Positions 9,624 through 18,542 of a stretch of DNA of 44,334 nt are shown piece after piece. The DNA comes from Bryobacterales bacterium (lineage in GTDB: Bacteria; Acidobacteriota; Terriglobia; Bryobacterales; Bryobacteraceae): positions 22,399-66,732 of the forward strand of contig PLRS01000058.1 of assembly GCA_003164035.1 (NCBI GenBank), read 5' to 3'. Position 1 is the stretch's first letter. Each line of letters starts with the position of its first letter. The translations under genes were made by a program, and so were the position numbers. The notes under the pieces are model-generated. The model did not search any database and was not told where the DNA came from. It saw nothing but the letters and a program-made list of their open reading frames with translations.

Positions 9624-10700
9624 ATGAAACCAATCGCACTCTCTTTTCCCTTGCTCGTTTTTGCCATGACGAGTTCTTTGCTGGCGCAGACGAGCCCCCA
9701 GGATAGCTCCGGCGGCTGGCGCCGTGCCGGCGATGCGCCGGTAGCGTCCGCCCAGCAGGATCCTCAACAGGCGCAGCCGCAAGCCGATCCTACCCAGCCC
9801 GTGGCGGGCACCGACGCCTATGGACAGCCCTCGGCCCAAGCGCCGCGGGACCAGGCGCCCACGCCGCAGAGTCCGCCGGCAAACTATGCGCCCCGCCGTC
9901 CGGCTTATGGCCTTCCCCCGGAATTAACCGTCAAGCCCGGAACCTATCTCGCCGCGCGCATCAATCAATTCCTTTCGAGCGATAAGAACCACCCCGGCGA
10001 CACTTTTACGGCATCGCTGGTACAGCCGCTGGTAGTCGACGGCGTGGTGGTAGCGGTGCGCGGCCAGACCGTGTACGGCAGCGTGGTGGAGGCCGAGAAG
10101 GCCCACGGCGGCCATCCCTCGCGCCTTAAACTGACTTTAACCGGCATCACTCTGGCCGACGGCACCCAGACCCCCGTGGCCTCTGAACTGGTCGCCAATA
10201 CCGGGCCGCGCACACCGGCCGGCATGCAGGCTGGCGCCGTTGCCGGAACCACGGCCGTCGGCGCCGGCGTTGGCGCTGTAGCCGCGGGCGGTACCGGCGC
10301 TGCCATGGGAGCCGGCGTGGGCGCGGGCGCCGGCATCGTCGGCGTGCTGCTCACCCGCGATCACCCCACCATTGTTTATCCCGAAATGCCGCTGACCTTC
10401 CAGCTTACGTCCGCCCTAACGGTTTCCACCGCGCGCGCGCCGCAGGCCTTCCGTTTCGCCAGCCCGCAGGATTACGAGCGTCCACCGGCTCAAATGGCGG
10501 GCCGCCCCGGCTCCGGTCCGGGCTATTACTACGCTCCCGGCGGCTACGGCAGCGGCTACGGCTCTTATTACGCTCCCGGATATTACAACCCCTACGGGGC
10601 CTATCCCTATTATGGCTATCCCTATTACCCCTACTATTGGGGACCGTCAGTAGGTATCGGTTTTGGCTGGGGCGGCGGCTGGGGCCGGCGCTGGAGGTAA
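9624..10700 (+). CDS. Secreted protein with glycine zipper and Tyr/Gly-rich tail
   Basis: A 358-residue protein starting MKPIALSFPLLVFAMTSS with a signal peptide probably cut after LLAQ. After a Pro/Gln-rich linker (to about residue 95) comes a compact domain of about 85 residues (KPGTYLAARINQFLSSDKNH, then VRGQTVYGSVVEAEKA). A Gly/Ala-rich stretch (about residues 200-240, repeated GAGVGA) looks like a glycine-zipper membrane segment. The last 70 residues are Tyr/Gly/Pro-rich (repeats of YYAPG, YYGYPYYPYYW). The start is chosen over an upstream in-frame codon because of the signal peptide. It is probably an envelope protein; function unknown. Confidence 0.75.
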   Translation: MKPIALSFPLLVFAMTSSLLAQTSPQDSSGGWRRAGDAPVASAQQDPQQAQPQADPTQPVAGTDAYGQPSAQAPRDQAPTPQSPPANYAPRRPAYGLPPELTVKPGTYLAARINQFLSSDKNHPGDTFTASLVQPLVVDGVVVAVRGQTVYGSVVEAEKAHGGHPSRLKLTLTGITLADGTQTPVASELVANTGPRTPAGMQAGAVAGTTAVGAGVGAVAAGGTGAAMGAGVGAGAGIVGVLLTRDHPTIVYPEMPLTFQLTSALTVSTARAPQAFRFASPQDYERPPAQMAGRPGSGPGYYYAPGGYGSGYGSYYAPGYYNPYGAYPYYGYPYYPYYWGPSVGIGFGWGGGWGRRWR

Positions 10701-10704
10701 GAAG

Positions 10705-10900
10705 TTGACAGTCATCAGTTTTCAGTTCTCAGTATTGGTCTCCACATGCGGCGTGTCCAAACTGGGAACTGAAGACTGAGAACTGAGAGCTCACCTACTA
10801 ACCCGCAATCGTCACCCCGCCTTGGCTGCCTGGCGACCGGCCTCCAATCCCGCCGCCGAATGGTTCGGAGCTGAAAACTGAGAACTGTTAACTGAGAACT
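10705..10900. repeat. Intergenic CAGTT/CTGAG repeat cluster
   Basis: Between two convergent genes. A unit CAGTTTTCAGTTCTCAGT at 10716-10733 recurs inverted as ACTGAGAACTGAGAG at about 10775-10789 and as CTGAAAACTGAGAACTG at 10871-10887, followed by TTAACTGAGAACT to 10900. The inverted copies can pair to form long stems and may end transcription from both sides. The region has no coding potential. Confidence 0.65.
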
Positions 10901-10903
10901 TCT

Positions 10904-11653
10904 TCACCGCGTCTTCAAATGCTCCGGCAGCACCGCGTACCCTTCCGGCGGCGGAAAAAGCGAAATCAGCAGTTCCAGGCGTTTCCGCAAATACCGGCTG
11001 GGCATCTGCCGCGGACCGGTTTCGACGTCGATGTCGCAGCAGGTGCCGTGCAGGTACAGCGTGAGCGTATCTTCGAAGGCTTGCCGCGCGTATTCCCGAA
11101 AAAGTTTGGTTTCTTTGCGGATATTGGTCTGCCGCCGCAGCAGCGCTTGCTTCAGGTGCCAGCTTTTCTCGTCCACCTCGCCGTGAACTTCCGCGTTCAG
11201 CTCTTCCCGGATGGTACGGTAGAAGCGCTCCTGCGCCTCGATCGGCCAGTGGCGCGCCGTCAACTCCGCCAGCGCCGCATAGAAGTGGTAGTGGTAATCG
11301 GCCACCTCGATTTCCTTCACCGAGAGAGCCAGCACCGTCATGTCTTCCAGTTGGTGCAGAACCGAAAAGAGCTGCCGCCCCTCCGCCGGGCGCTCGTAGC
11401 TGATATATTCGCCGCTCTTTCCGTTGCCCTTTTCGAGGAACGGCGCCAGCAGGATGCTAATGTTGGGCAGGAGTTCGGTCACCGCCGGGGACACGGCGGC
11501 CAGCGGATCGTTCAGGTACTGGCGCAGATCTTCCTCCGCGACCGGCAGGGCGGAGAAATACGAGAACCGCTTCCCCAGCGGAACCAGCTCGCCGCGAACC
11601 CGCCGCGCGAATTCTTCTACCAATACTTTGGGTGGCTCGGCTTCGGTGGACAT
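10904..11653 (-). CDS. Conserved unknown, charged helical protein
   Basis: A 249-residue soluble protein with the start taken at MSTEAEPPKV. It is rich in charged helices (EEFARRVRGELVPLGKRF, REELNAEVHGEVDEKSWHLK). No signal peptide, membrane segment or catalytic motif is recognised. A His/Tyr cluster (VADYHYHFYAAL) and CCDID could bind a ligand, but this is only a possibility. It is divergent from lpxB with a 50-base gap, so the two share a promoter region. The even codon use and the clean frame support a real gene. I do not recognise the family. Confidence 0.7.
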   Translation of the reverse strand: MSTEAEPPKVLVEEFARRVRGELVPLGKRFSYFSALPVAEEDLRQYLNDPLAAVSPAVTELLPNISILLAPFLEKGNGKSGEYISYERPAEGRQLFSVLHQLEDMTVLALSVKEIEVADYHYHFYAALAELTARHWPIEAQERFYRTIREELNAEVHGEVDEKSWHLKQALLRRQTNIRKETKLFREYARQAFEDTLTLYLHGTCCDIDVETGPRQMPSRYLRKRLELLISLFPPPEGYAVLPEHLKTR

Positions 11654-11703
11654 TCCAGGTGCCACCGATTGTAACAACTAGCCACGCTACACTTAATGTT
11701 GGG

Positions 11704-12861
11704 ATGGTACCTAAGCGCGTTTTGGTATCGGCCGGGGAGGCGTCGGGCGATTTATACGCCGCGCTGGTAGTGGACGAACTCCGCGCCGCGTTTCCCGATG
11801 CCCGCTTCTTCGGCTGTACCGGACCGCGTTTGCGCGCCGCCGGTGTCGAAACCGTGGTGGATGCCGCCAGCCTGGCCGTCGTTGGCCTGCTCGAAGTGGT
11901 CGCCCACTTACCCCGAATTTACGGCGAATTCCGCAAGCTTATGCGCGCCGCCGAGGCCGAGCGCCCCGATCTCGCCATCCTCACCGATTCTCCCGATTTT
12001 CACCTCCGCGCCGCCCGCCGCCTCCACGCCGCCGGCATCCCCGTCGTCTACCTGGTAGCGCCGCAAGCCTGGGCCTGGCGCCAGGGCCGCGTCCGCTCCA
12101 TGCGCCGCACTCTCCGCCGCCTGCTCTGTATCTTCCCCTTTGAACGGGAGTTCTTCGAGCGCGCCGGCGTTCCTACCACTTACATCGGCCATCCCCTGGC
12201 CGGCCTGGTGCGGCCCACCCTGTCGCGAGAGGAGTTTTTTAGGAAACACGCGCTCTCGATCGACCGTCCATTGTTAGCAGTGTTGCCGGGAAGCCGCCGC
12301 GGAGAAGCCGCCCGCCACCTTCCCGCGCTATTGGGTGCGGTGACCCGTCTGGTCCGCGAACGAGCCGTGCAAGCCGTTCTTCCGGCGTCGGTTACCTCCG
12401 GGGTGACGTTCTTTCGGGAACGCCTCGGCGCGGCCCCCGTCCAGGTGTTGGAAGGAGAAAGTTGGAACGCCATGGCCCACGCCGATCTGGCTCTGGCCGC
12501 CAGCGGTACTGTAACCGTGGAAGCCGCCCTGTTGGGTACGCCCATGGTGACGTTTTATAAGGTGACCCCGCCGAGCTGGCTGGCCGGCAAGCTGCTCGTG
12601 CGGGTTCCTTTTTATACTATGGTGAACCTGATTGCCGGGCGAAAAGTGGTGCCCGAACTAATGCAAGGCGAGTTTTCCGCCGATTCCCTCTATAGCGAAG
12701 CGGTTCGCCTCTTGTACGACCCCGCCGCCCGCGCCGCCATGCGCGCCGGACTGGCCGAAGTCCGCCACCTGCTGGGCGCCGAAGCCGGCCAACCGCCCGC
12801 GCCGCGCCGCGCCGCCGCCATCATTCACGACATTCTGGAAGGACAAGTTGCCCATGTTTAG
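11704..12861 (+). CDS. lpxB: Lipid-A-disaccharide synthase
   Basis: A 385-residue GT19 glycosyltransferase that joins UDP-2,3-diacylglucosamine and lipid X to make the lipid A disaccharide at the inner membrane. Family marks: SAGEASGDLYAA at residues 9-20, 'TDSPDFHLRAAR', YLVAPQAWAWRQGRV, YIGHPLAG, VLPGSRRGEA, and the donor-site ASGTVTVEAALLGTPMV. The start is chosen at MVPKRVLVSAGE. Other Lpx genes are not in the window. The next gene begins inside its 3' end. It shows the host has lipid A. Confidence 0.95.
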   Translation: MVPKRVLVSAGEASGDLYAALVVDELRAAFPDARFFGCTGPRLRAAGVETVVDAASLAVVGLLEVVAHLPRIYGEFRKLMRAAEAERPDLAILTDSPDFHLRAARRLHAAGIPVVYLVAPQAWAWRQGRVRSMRRTLRRLLCIFPFEREFFERAGVPTTYIGHPLAGLVRPTLSREEFFRKHALSIDRPLLAVLPGSRRGEAARHLPALLGAVTRLVRERAVQAVLPASVTSGVTFFRERLGAAPVQVLEGESWNAMAHADLALAASGTVTVEAALLGTPMVTFYKVTPPSWLAGKLLVRVPFYTMVNLIAGRKVVPELMQGEFSADSLYSEAVRLLYDPAARAAMRAGLAEVRHLLGAEAGQPPAPRRAAAIIHDILEGQVAHV

Positions 12862-14932
12862 CAGAACGCCTCGGAGAACAGGCTCAGGTGGGACAGACGA
12901 TCGTTTTTTGTCGTCTGTCGAGCGGTCGTCCGCCAGGGCGCAACGACAGACGACAAAAGGCGATCGTCTGTCCCACGTGCTCACTCCCGCCCTCGCCCTC
13001 CTCGCCCTCGCCCTCCCGCTTTCGGCCCAGCCCGAACGCCGTGGCCGCATCGACGTTCACGACTATACCATCGATGCCGAAATCTCTCCCAATACCCAGT
13101 CGCTCAGCGCCCGCGCTGCGGTGCGCTTCATCCCCAGCGACGACGGCCTGACGTTTCTCACCTTCGAGCTCAACAACTCGCTCAACATCTCCCACGTCGA
13201 CGACGCTCAGGGCAAGCCCCTGCAGACTTCGCGCAACCAGGGGGATTTCACCGTCCGAGTCAACTTTCCGCGGCCCCTTCCCAAGGGCCAGCCTTCCTCG
13301 CTCACCTTCTATTACGATGGCAAGCTCTCCGGCCAGGAAGAGTCCCCCGTCGAAGGCATCACCTTCGCCGCCATTCATCCCGATTACGCTTACCTGCTCT
13401 ACCCCGCGCGCTGGTTCCCGGTGAGCGGCTATACTGCCGACCGCTTCGGCGCCGACCTGCGCATCACCGTTCCCACTGGTTATTCGGTGCTCGGCAGCGG
13501 CATCGATTCCCACCAGGCCTCGGGCGACAAGAACCTGTTCGAATTCAAGATGGACCGGCCGTCTTTTCCCGGCAGCATCGCCGTGGTCAAGGACGCTCCG
13601 GTCAAGGTGGATAGCGAGGGCGTCACCACCACCCTCTATTTCCGCGATCCGGAAAAGGCCATGTCCCAGGCCTATGGCGAAGAAATCGGCAAGATGATGA
13701 GCTACTTCACCGGCACTTTCGGCCTGCCGGCGTATGCTAACCTAACCATCGTCGAAACCGAACCCGGCGCGCCCAACGGCTACGCCGCGCCGGGTATGGT
13801 GTTCCTGGCGCCCCACGGCATCACCCAATCGGTGGCCTCGCGCCTGCTCGCCAACGAAGTTTCGCGCCAATGGTGGGAGGAGCTGGTGTCTTCCGCTTCC
13901 CGCAACCACATCTGGCTCACCAACGGCATGGCCGCCTATTCCGAGCTGCTCTGGACCGAGCACACCGCCGGCGCCGGCGCCATGGAAACCCAGTTGAACA
14001 GCGAGATGATCGGCGCCCTTACCGTGGACAACGTGCCCCTCATTCAGTCCTCCCGGCTCGACGACTACTCGCCCGAATTCTGGGCACTCACCGGCAGCAA
14101 GGGCGCCTCCGTCATGAATATGCTGCGCTACGTGCTCGGCGACGAACCTTTTTTCAAGGTGCTCAAGGAATACGCCAAACAGTGCGCCTGGCAGGCGGTG
14201 ACCACCGAAGACCTGCGGAAAATCATCCAAACCGTCACCGGCAAGGATATCGGCTACTTCTTCATTCAGTGGGTCGAATCGAGCGGCGCGCCCGAGTTCA
14301 AGCTCGAATACACCATTTACCGCGTCCAGAAGGGCTTCCGCGTGATGGGCAAGATCTCCCAGGATCTCGATACCTTCCGCATGCCGGTCGAGCTCAAGAT
14401 CGACACCGAAGGGAACCCCGAATCCACTCGGGTGGAAGTCATGGGCACCTCCTCGGAGTTTACCGTCGATACCTTCGGCAAGCCCAAGAACATCCAGATC
14501 GATCCCGACGGCCGGGTGCTGCGCTATAGCCCGGACGTCCGCGTCCAGGTGGCCATCCGCCGCGGCGAGCAGTACGCCGAAATGAGCGACTTCGCCAGTG
14601 CCCTGCGCGAATACTCGAAAGCCCTGGAAACCAAGCGCACGAGCTCGCTCGCCAGCTACCGCATCGGCGAGGTCTACTTCAAGCAGAGCAATCTGCAATC
14701 GGCCGCCAATTCGTTCCGCGAATGCCTCAACGGCGATCTCACCCCCAAGTGGACCGAAGTGTGGGCCCACATCAATCTCGGCTGGATCTACGACATCACC
14801 GGCCAGCGCGACCGCGCCGTCAACGAGTACAACCTCGCCCTGCGCACCAAGGACAACACCCAAAACGCCCAGGCCGAAGCCTCCCAGTATCTGAAGGCCC
14901 CCTACCAGCGCGAAAAACGCCCCGAGCAGTAA
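12854..14932 (+). CDS. Catalytically dead M1-type peptidase with C-terminal TPRs, exported
   Basis: A 692-residue protein with an M1 aminopeptidase-like plan: N-terminal beta domain, thermolysin-like domain, then a 100-residue TPR tail (from about 'VAIRRGEQYAEMSDFASALR'). The zinc signature HExxH-18-E is destroyed while spacing is kept: NEVSR at 13853-13867 replaces HExxH, and Asn (13922-13924, in WLTNGMAAY) replaces the Glu of WLNEG. The GAMEN loop is also altered. It cannot bind zinc in the usual way, so a binding or scaffolding role is inferred. GGAAGGAC lies before ATG 12854, which overlaps lpxB. The hydrophobic export signal (VLTPALALLALALPLSAQ) comes about 40 codons later, after an in-frame repeat; a GTG at 12977 is the alternative start. 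Confidence 0.82.
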   Translation: MFSRTPRRTGSGGTDDRFLSSVERSSARAQRQTTKGDRLSHVLTPALALLALALPLSAQPERRGRIDVHDYTIDAEISPNTQSLSARAAVRFIPSDDGLTFLTFELNNSLNISHVDDAQGKPLQTSRNQGDFTVRVNFPRPLPKGQPSSLTFYYDGKLSGQEESPVEGITFAAIHPDYAYLLYPARWFPVSGYTADRFGADLRITVPTGYSVLGSGIDSHQASGDKNLFEFKMDRPSFPGSIAVVKDAPVKVDSEGVTTTLYFRDPEKAMSQAYGEEIGKMMSYFTGTFGLPAYANLTIVETEPGAPNGYAAPGMVFLAPHGITQSVASRLLANEVSRQWWEELVSSASRNHIWLTNGMAAYSELLWTEHTAGAGAMETQLNSEMIGALTVDNVPLIQSSRLDDYSPEFWALTGSKGASVMNMLRYVLGDEPFFKVLKEYAKQCAWQAVTTEDLRKIIQTVTGKDIGYFFIQWVESSGAPEFKLEYTIYRVQKGFRVMGKISQDLDTFRMPVELKIDTEGNPESTRVEVMGTSSEFTVDTFGKPKNIQIDPDGRVLRYSPDVRVQVAIRRGEQYAEMSDFASALREYSKALETKRTSSLASYRIGEVYFKQSNLQSAANSFRECLNGDLTPKWTEVWAHINLGWIYDITGQRDRAVNEYNLALRTKDNTQNAQAEASQYLKAPYQREKRPEQ
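12888..12976. repeat. Inverted pair of GTGG-foot hairpins inside a coding region
   Basis: An 89-base element with two 33-base arms (12888-12920 and 12944-12976) that are reverse complements except for two bases, around a 23-base centre. Each arm is itself a hairpin: GTGG, then GACAGACGA (12892-12900), loop, TCGTCTGTC (12911-12919), and the mirror image ending CCAC (12973-12976). It is read through in frame by the 5' part of the dead-peptidase gene. It has the same design as the element at 40351. Confidence 0.85.
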
Positions 14933-14937
14933 ACCCC

Positions 14938-15429
14938 ATGCCCAAGACTCATCGCTACGCCGTCACCGTCGCCTGGACCGGCAACACTGGCGCCGGCACG
15001 TCCGATTACCGAAGCTATGAGCGCCGGCATGAAATCTCCACCGGCGCCTTGAAGCCGGTCATACCGGGTTCCTCCGATCCGGCATTTCGCGGCGACCCGT
15101 CGCGCTGGAACCCCGAAGAACTGCTGGTTGCGTCCCTCTCCGCCTGTCACCAGCTTTGGTACCTCCATTTGTGCGCCGACGCCGGAATTGTCGTCGTCGG
15201 CTATGTAGACCGCGCCGAAGGCCTCCTGCGGGAAGACGCCGATGGGTCGGGCCGTTTCGAGCGCGTCATCCTCCGCCCCGAGGTCGCCGTCGCGCCCGGC
15301 TCCGATCTTTCGAAAGCTCGCGAATTGCACGCCTTGGCCCACGCCAAATGCTTCATCGCCAGCTCCGTGAACTTCCCAGTCGAGCACGAGCCGGAAATCG
15401 AAACCGCTGCTGAAAACGACCCGGTTTGA
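14938..15429 (+). CDS. OsmC-family protein
   Basis: A 163-residue OsmC/Ohr-fold protein. Such proteins reduce organic peroxides with two cysteines. The first Cys is in SLSACHQLWYLHLC and the second in AHAKCFIASSVNFPVEHEP, both at the expected places, with the upstream NPEELLVASL helix typical of the family. It starts 5 bases after the dead-peptidase stop, so it is probably cotranscribed with lpxB and that gene. The exact subfamily (OsmC, YhfA-like) is not determined. Confidence 0.88.
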   Translation: MPKTHRYAVTVAWTGNTGAGTSDYRSYERRHEISTGALKPVIPGSSDPAFRGDPSRWNPEELLVASLSACHQLWYLHLCADAGIVVVGYVDRAEGLLREDADGSGRFERVILRPEVAVAPGSDLSKARELHALAHAKCFIASSVNFPVEHEPEIETAAENDPV

Positions 15430-15488
15430 CGGAGAGCGCCCCGAATGTTTCCTGAAAAGCCGCAGCTATGGCTCGGCGATCCACTTCC

Positions 15489-15866
15489 TCAGAACTTCCA
15501 AAAGCGTTTCAATTCAGGGCTGTTCCCGTCCGGCGCCGCCGGGAACCGGACCACCTTCCCCAGCGGCCTGCTCTCTTCGGCGGTGAGGACGTGATCCAAT
15601 AGGTGCTGCACGGCCAGGCGCCGGTGGAAAGCCGCGAAATTGTCCGAGAAGCGGTACTCCACCGTATTCAGGTCGAAATCCAGGACGTAGACGATCCCTC
15701 CCAGCTCCGGCGTCGGAGTTTCCACCGTGATATGGCCGCCATCGATTTTGAAATTGGCGGGCATCGGGAGCAGCCCCATGGCTTTGTCCACGTCGGGAAG
15801 CGGCAGCAACGCATATGCCAGTTCTCCTCCGCCGGTCAGCGGTGGAAATGGGTCGCCGGGGGCCAA
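15489..15866 (-). pseudogene. Unknown gene, 5' end missing at a rearrangement junction
   Basis: A leftward frame of 125 codons with good coding character (for example HITVETPTPELGGIVYVLDF and LAVQHLLDHVLTAEESRPL). No ATG or GTG with a ribosome site exists at its beginning; the first possible start is a TTG at 15866 and the frame runs on into the BACON gene region. It is best read as the C-terminal part of a gene cut at about 15870-15890, where the rightward BACON gene is also cut. I do not recognise the protein. A complete small gene with a TTG start is less likely but possible. Confidence 0.55.
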
Positions 15867-15881
15867 TACCCGCCGCGGCGG

Positions 15882-18444
15882 CGCGCAGCGGCACGCTGAC
15901 GATCGCGGGCGCCACCTTCACCATTTCCCAGGCGGCCGCGGCCGCCAGCGGTTGCTCCTACAACGTGAACCCCACGAACATTCACGCCACCGCGGCAGGG
16001 CTCAGTAACACGCTGCTGGTTTCGACTAACAGCGGGTGCGCCTGGACGGCCAGCGCGCCTTCGGGAGTGAGCTGGATCACGCTGAATCCGGTCTCCGGCA
16101 GCGGCTCGGGCGCGGTGGGCTATTCGATTGCGGCCAACACCGGCGCGGCGCGCAACACCACCATTACCGTGGCCGGCGTCGCCGTGACGGTGTCGCAGGA
16201 TGCCTCCGTAAGCTGCACCTATACGTTAAGCGCCACCAGCAGCCTCCCGATTTCGGGAGTGGGCGGGGTGGAAACCGTGGGGGTAACGGTGACGGGAACC
16301 GGTTGCCCGGCCTGGAGCGTGGCGGCGCCCCCGGTCTCCTGGGTGCACGTACCCGCCGCCAGCGGCTCCGCTTCCAGCGGCACGGTGAGCTACAGCGTGG
16401 ATTCCAATCCCACGTCTTCCAGCCGCAGCACCACCCTGACCATCGCTAACTATAGCTACACCGTGCAGCAAAACGCGGCTCCCTGCACCTACGCGCTGGC
16501 GTCTTCCGCGAGCGCCACCCTGGCCGCGGCCGGCGCCAGTGGGAGTTTTCAGGTAATCGCCACCGGGCCCGCCTCCACCTGGACGATTACCCTGCCCACC
16601 GACCCCGGCTCGCAGTGGATTCATGTGATTTCGGCGCTGAACGCCATGGGCCCGGGCGTGGTGAACTACACGGTGGATCCAAACAACACCACATCCCCGC
16701 GCAGCCTGGCGCTGACGTTGAATGGCAAGAACCCGGCCACCACCCTCACCTACACGGTGAACCAGGCGGCCGGTGCGGCCAACACCGCGCCGGGGCCGAT
16801 CGTGAACCCGAACGGAATTGTGAACGCAGCCAGCTTTATCTCCGCCAGTCTCCCGGCGGGCTCCATCGCCCAGGGGTCGTTCTTTTCTATCTTCGGCAAT
16901 GGGCTGGGGCCGGCCAATCCGGGCTCAGCGCCACCAGCTATCCGCTGGGCGCGAACCTGGGCGGCGTTACGGTGAAGGTTACGCAGGGTTCGACCTCGGT
17001 GAATGCCATCCCGGTGTTCGTGGCGCAATACCAGATCAACGCGGTGATGCCTTCCAACACCCCGGCCGGTACGGTGCAGGTAACGGTGAGCTATGGCGGC
17101 CTCAGCAGCGCGCCAGCCGCGGTGCAGGTGGTGCCGTCGAACTTCGGAGCGTTCACGGTGTCTGGCGGGCGCGGGCCGGGAATCGTGCAAAACTATGTCT
17201 CGGCCACCCAGACGCCGCTCAACATGACCAATCTGACGGCGGCTCCGGGAGATACCGTAATCCTGTGGGGCACGGGATTGGGGCCCCTGCCTGCAGGCGA
17301 TTCCGATACGCAGCCGGCGCCGGCGGGTTCGCTGCCGGTATCGGTGCAGGTGCTGTTGGGCGACTTGACGATCCAGCCTGCTTACGCGGGGCGCGCGCCG
17401 GGACTGGCGGGCGTGGACCAGATCGACTTCCAGCTTCCCACTAGCGCGACCCTGGGCTGCTACGTTCCCTTGCAGGTGCTGGTGAACGGCAATGCCAGCA
17501 ACACGGTGACGATGGCCATCAACAACAACCGCCAGCCCTGTTCGGACTCCAGTCCTTTCAGCGCCACCTCGCGCAGCGGCGGTAAAAACGCCAGCATCGG
17601 CCTGGTGCGTTTGTCTTACACCGATCCCACCAACGAGCTGAAAATCGGCAACGGAACGGTGGATATCGCCATGGCGACGTTCAACCAGTCGGCCGGAGTC
17701 GGCGATCTCGGGTTCTCCCTGTTCGCCTCCCTGCCGCCGGTGAACACCTGTACCTATTACAACAATGTCGGCAGTTTGAACGGCCTGCTCGGCGGACAAA
17801 TGCCATCCTCCGCCAGTGGCACGACGCCTTTGGACGCGGGGCCCGCCATCACCATTCAGGGCCCGAACGGGACCGAAGGCGCATCGTATTCGGATTCGAG
17901 CGCGCAGGTGAGCCCGTACTTGGGGGTGCTCCGCACCGGAGGTGGATGGACGGCCCTTGGCCTGGGGCCGAACACGCCCTTCCTGGATCCGGGCACCTAT
18001 ACGGTTTCCGGAGCCGGCGGGAAGGACGTAGGCCCCTTCCAATACACCATGCAGATTCCGGCCGGGGCGGCCTGGACCAACGATTCGATCACCGCCATCG
18101 ATCATACCAAGGGGCTGACCATCCAATGGAGCGGGGGCAGTCCGTCGACCCAGGCGGTGGCCATCGTCGGCTACGCCAGCAATCCGGCTACGAACGTGTC
18201 GGGCGCGTTTGCGTGTCTTTCCGACGTCGCCCCGCGGAGTTTCACCGTGCCGTCCAACTTCCTGGCCAACCTGCCGGCGACGCCGTCGCCCAATCCGGGC
18301 GACGCCATCTCGGCCCTGCTGTTCGTAACCGTGCCCAACGCCAGCCAGTTCGTCAATTTCAGCACCAGCGCGCCCCCCTCGCTCGATAGCGGCCTGGGGT
18401 ATTACGCCGTCGGTGAGCTAAGGAACAACGTAGCGTTCCAGTAG
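15882..18444 (+). pseudogene. BACON-repeat protein with TIGR03437 domain, 5'-truncated and frameshifted
   Basis: Codons from about 15882 enter in the middle of a BACON repeat (RSGTLTIAGATFTISQ). At least three BACON-like repeats follow, each beginning with C[ST]Y and ending with a TVxQ-type strand. Then comes the Solibacter C-terminal domain TIGR03437 (VNAASFISASLPAGSIAQGS, FSIFGNGLGPANPG). Near 16920 the frame must shift by one base to continue as LSATSYPLGANLGGVTV and on to the stop at 18444. There is no start codon or signal peptide. Intact relatives are secreted, so this is probably non-functional, unless the shift is a sequencing error. The end is a 230-residue unrecognised beta-rich domain. 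Confidence 0.75.
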
Positions 18445-18542
18445 ATCGAACCAAATACGGATCGAAGGCCGCGGCAGCCGGCGCTGAGCCGTCAGCCAAC
18501 CCAATGTACCCGCTCCAATCGCGGACCGGAGACAATAGAACC

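Noticed and set aside
13742-14863. Leftward 373-codon frame opposite the dead peptidase
   Set aside because: Antisense shadow; no ribosome site or domain.
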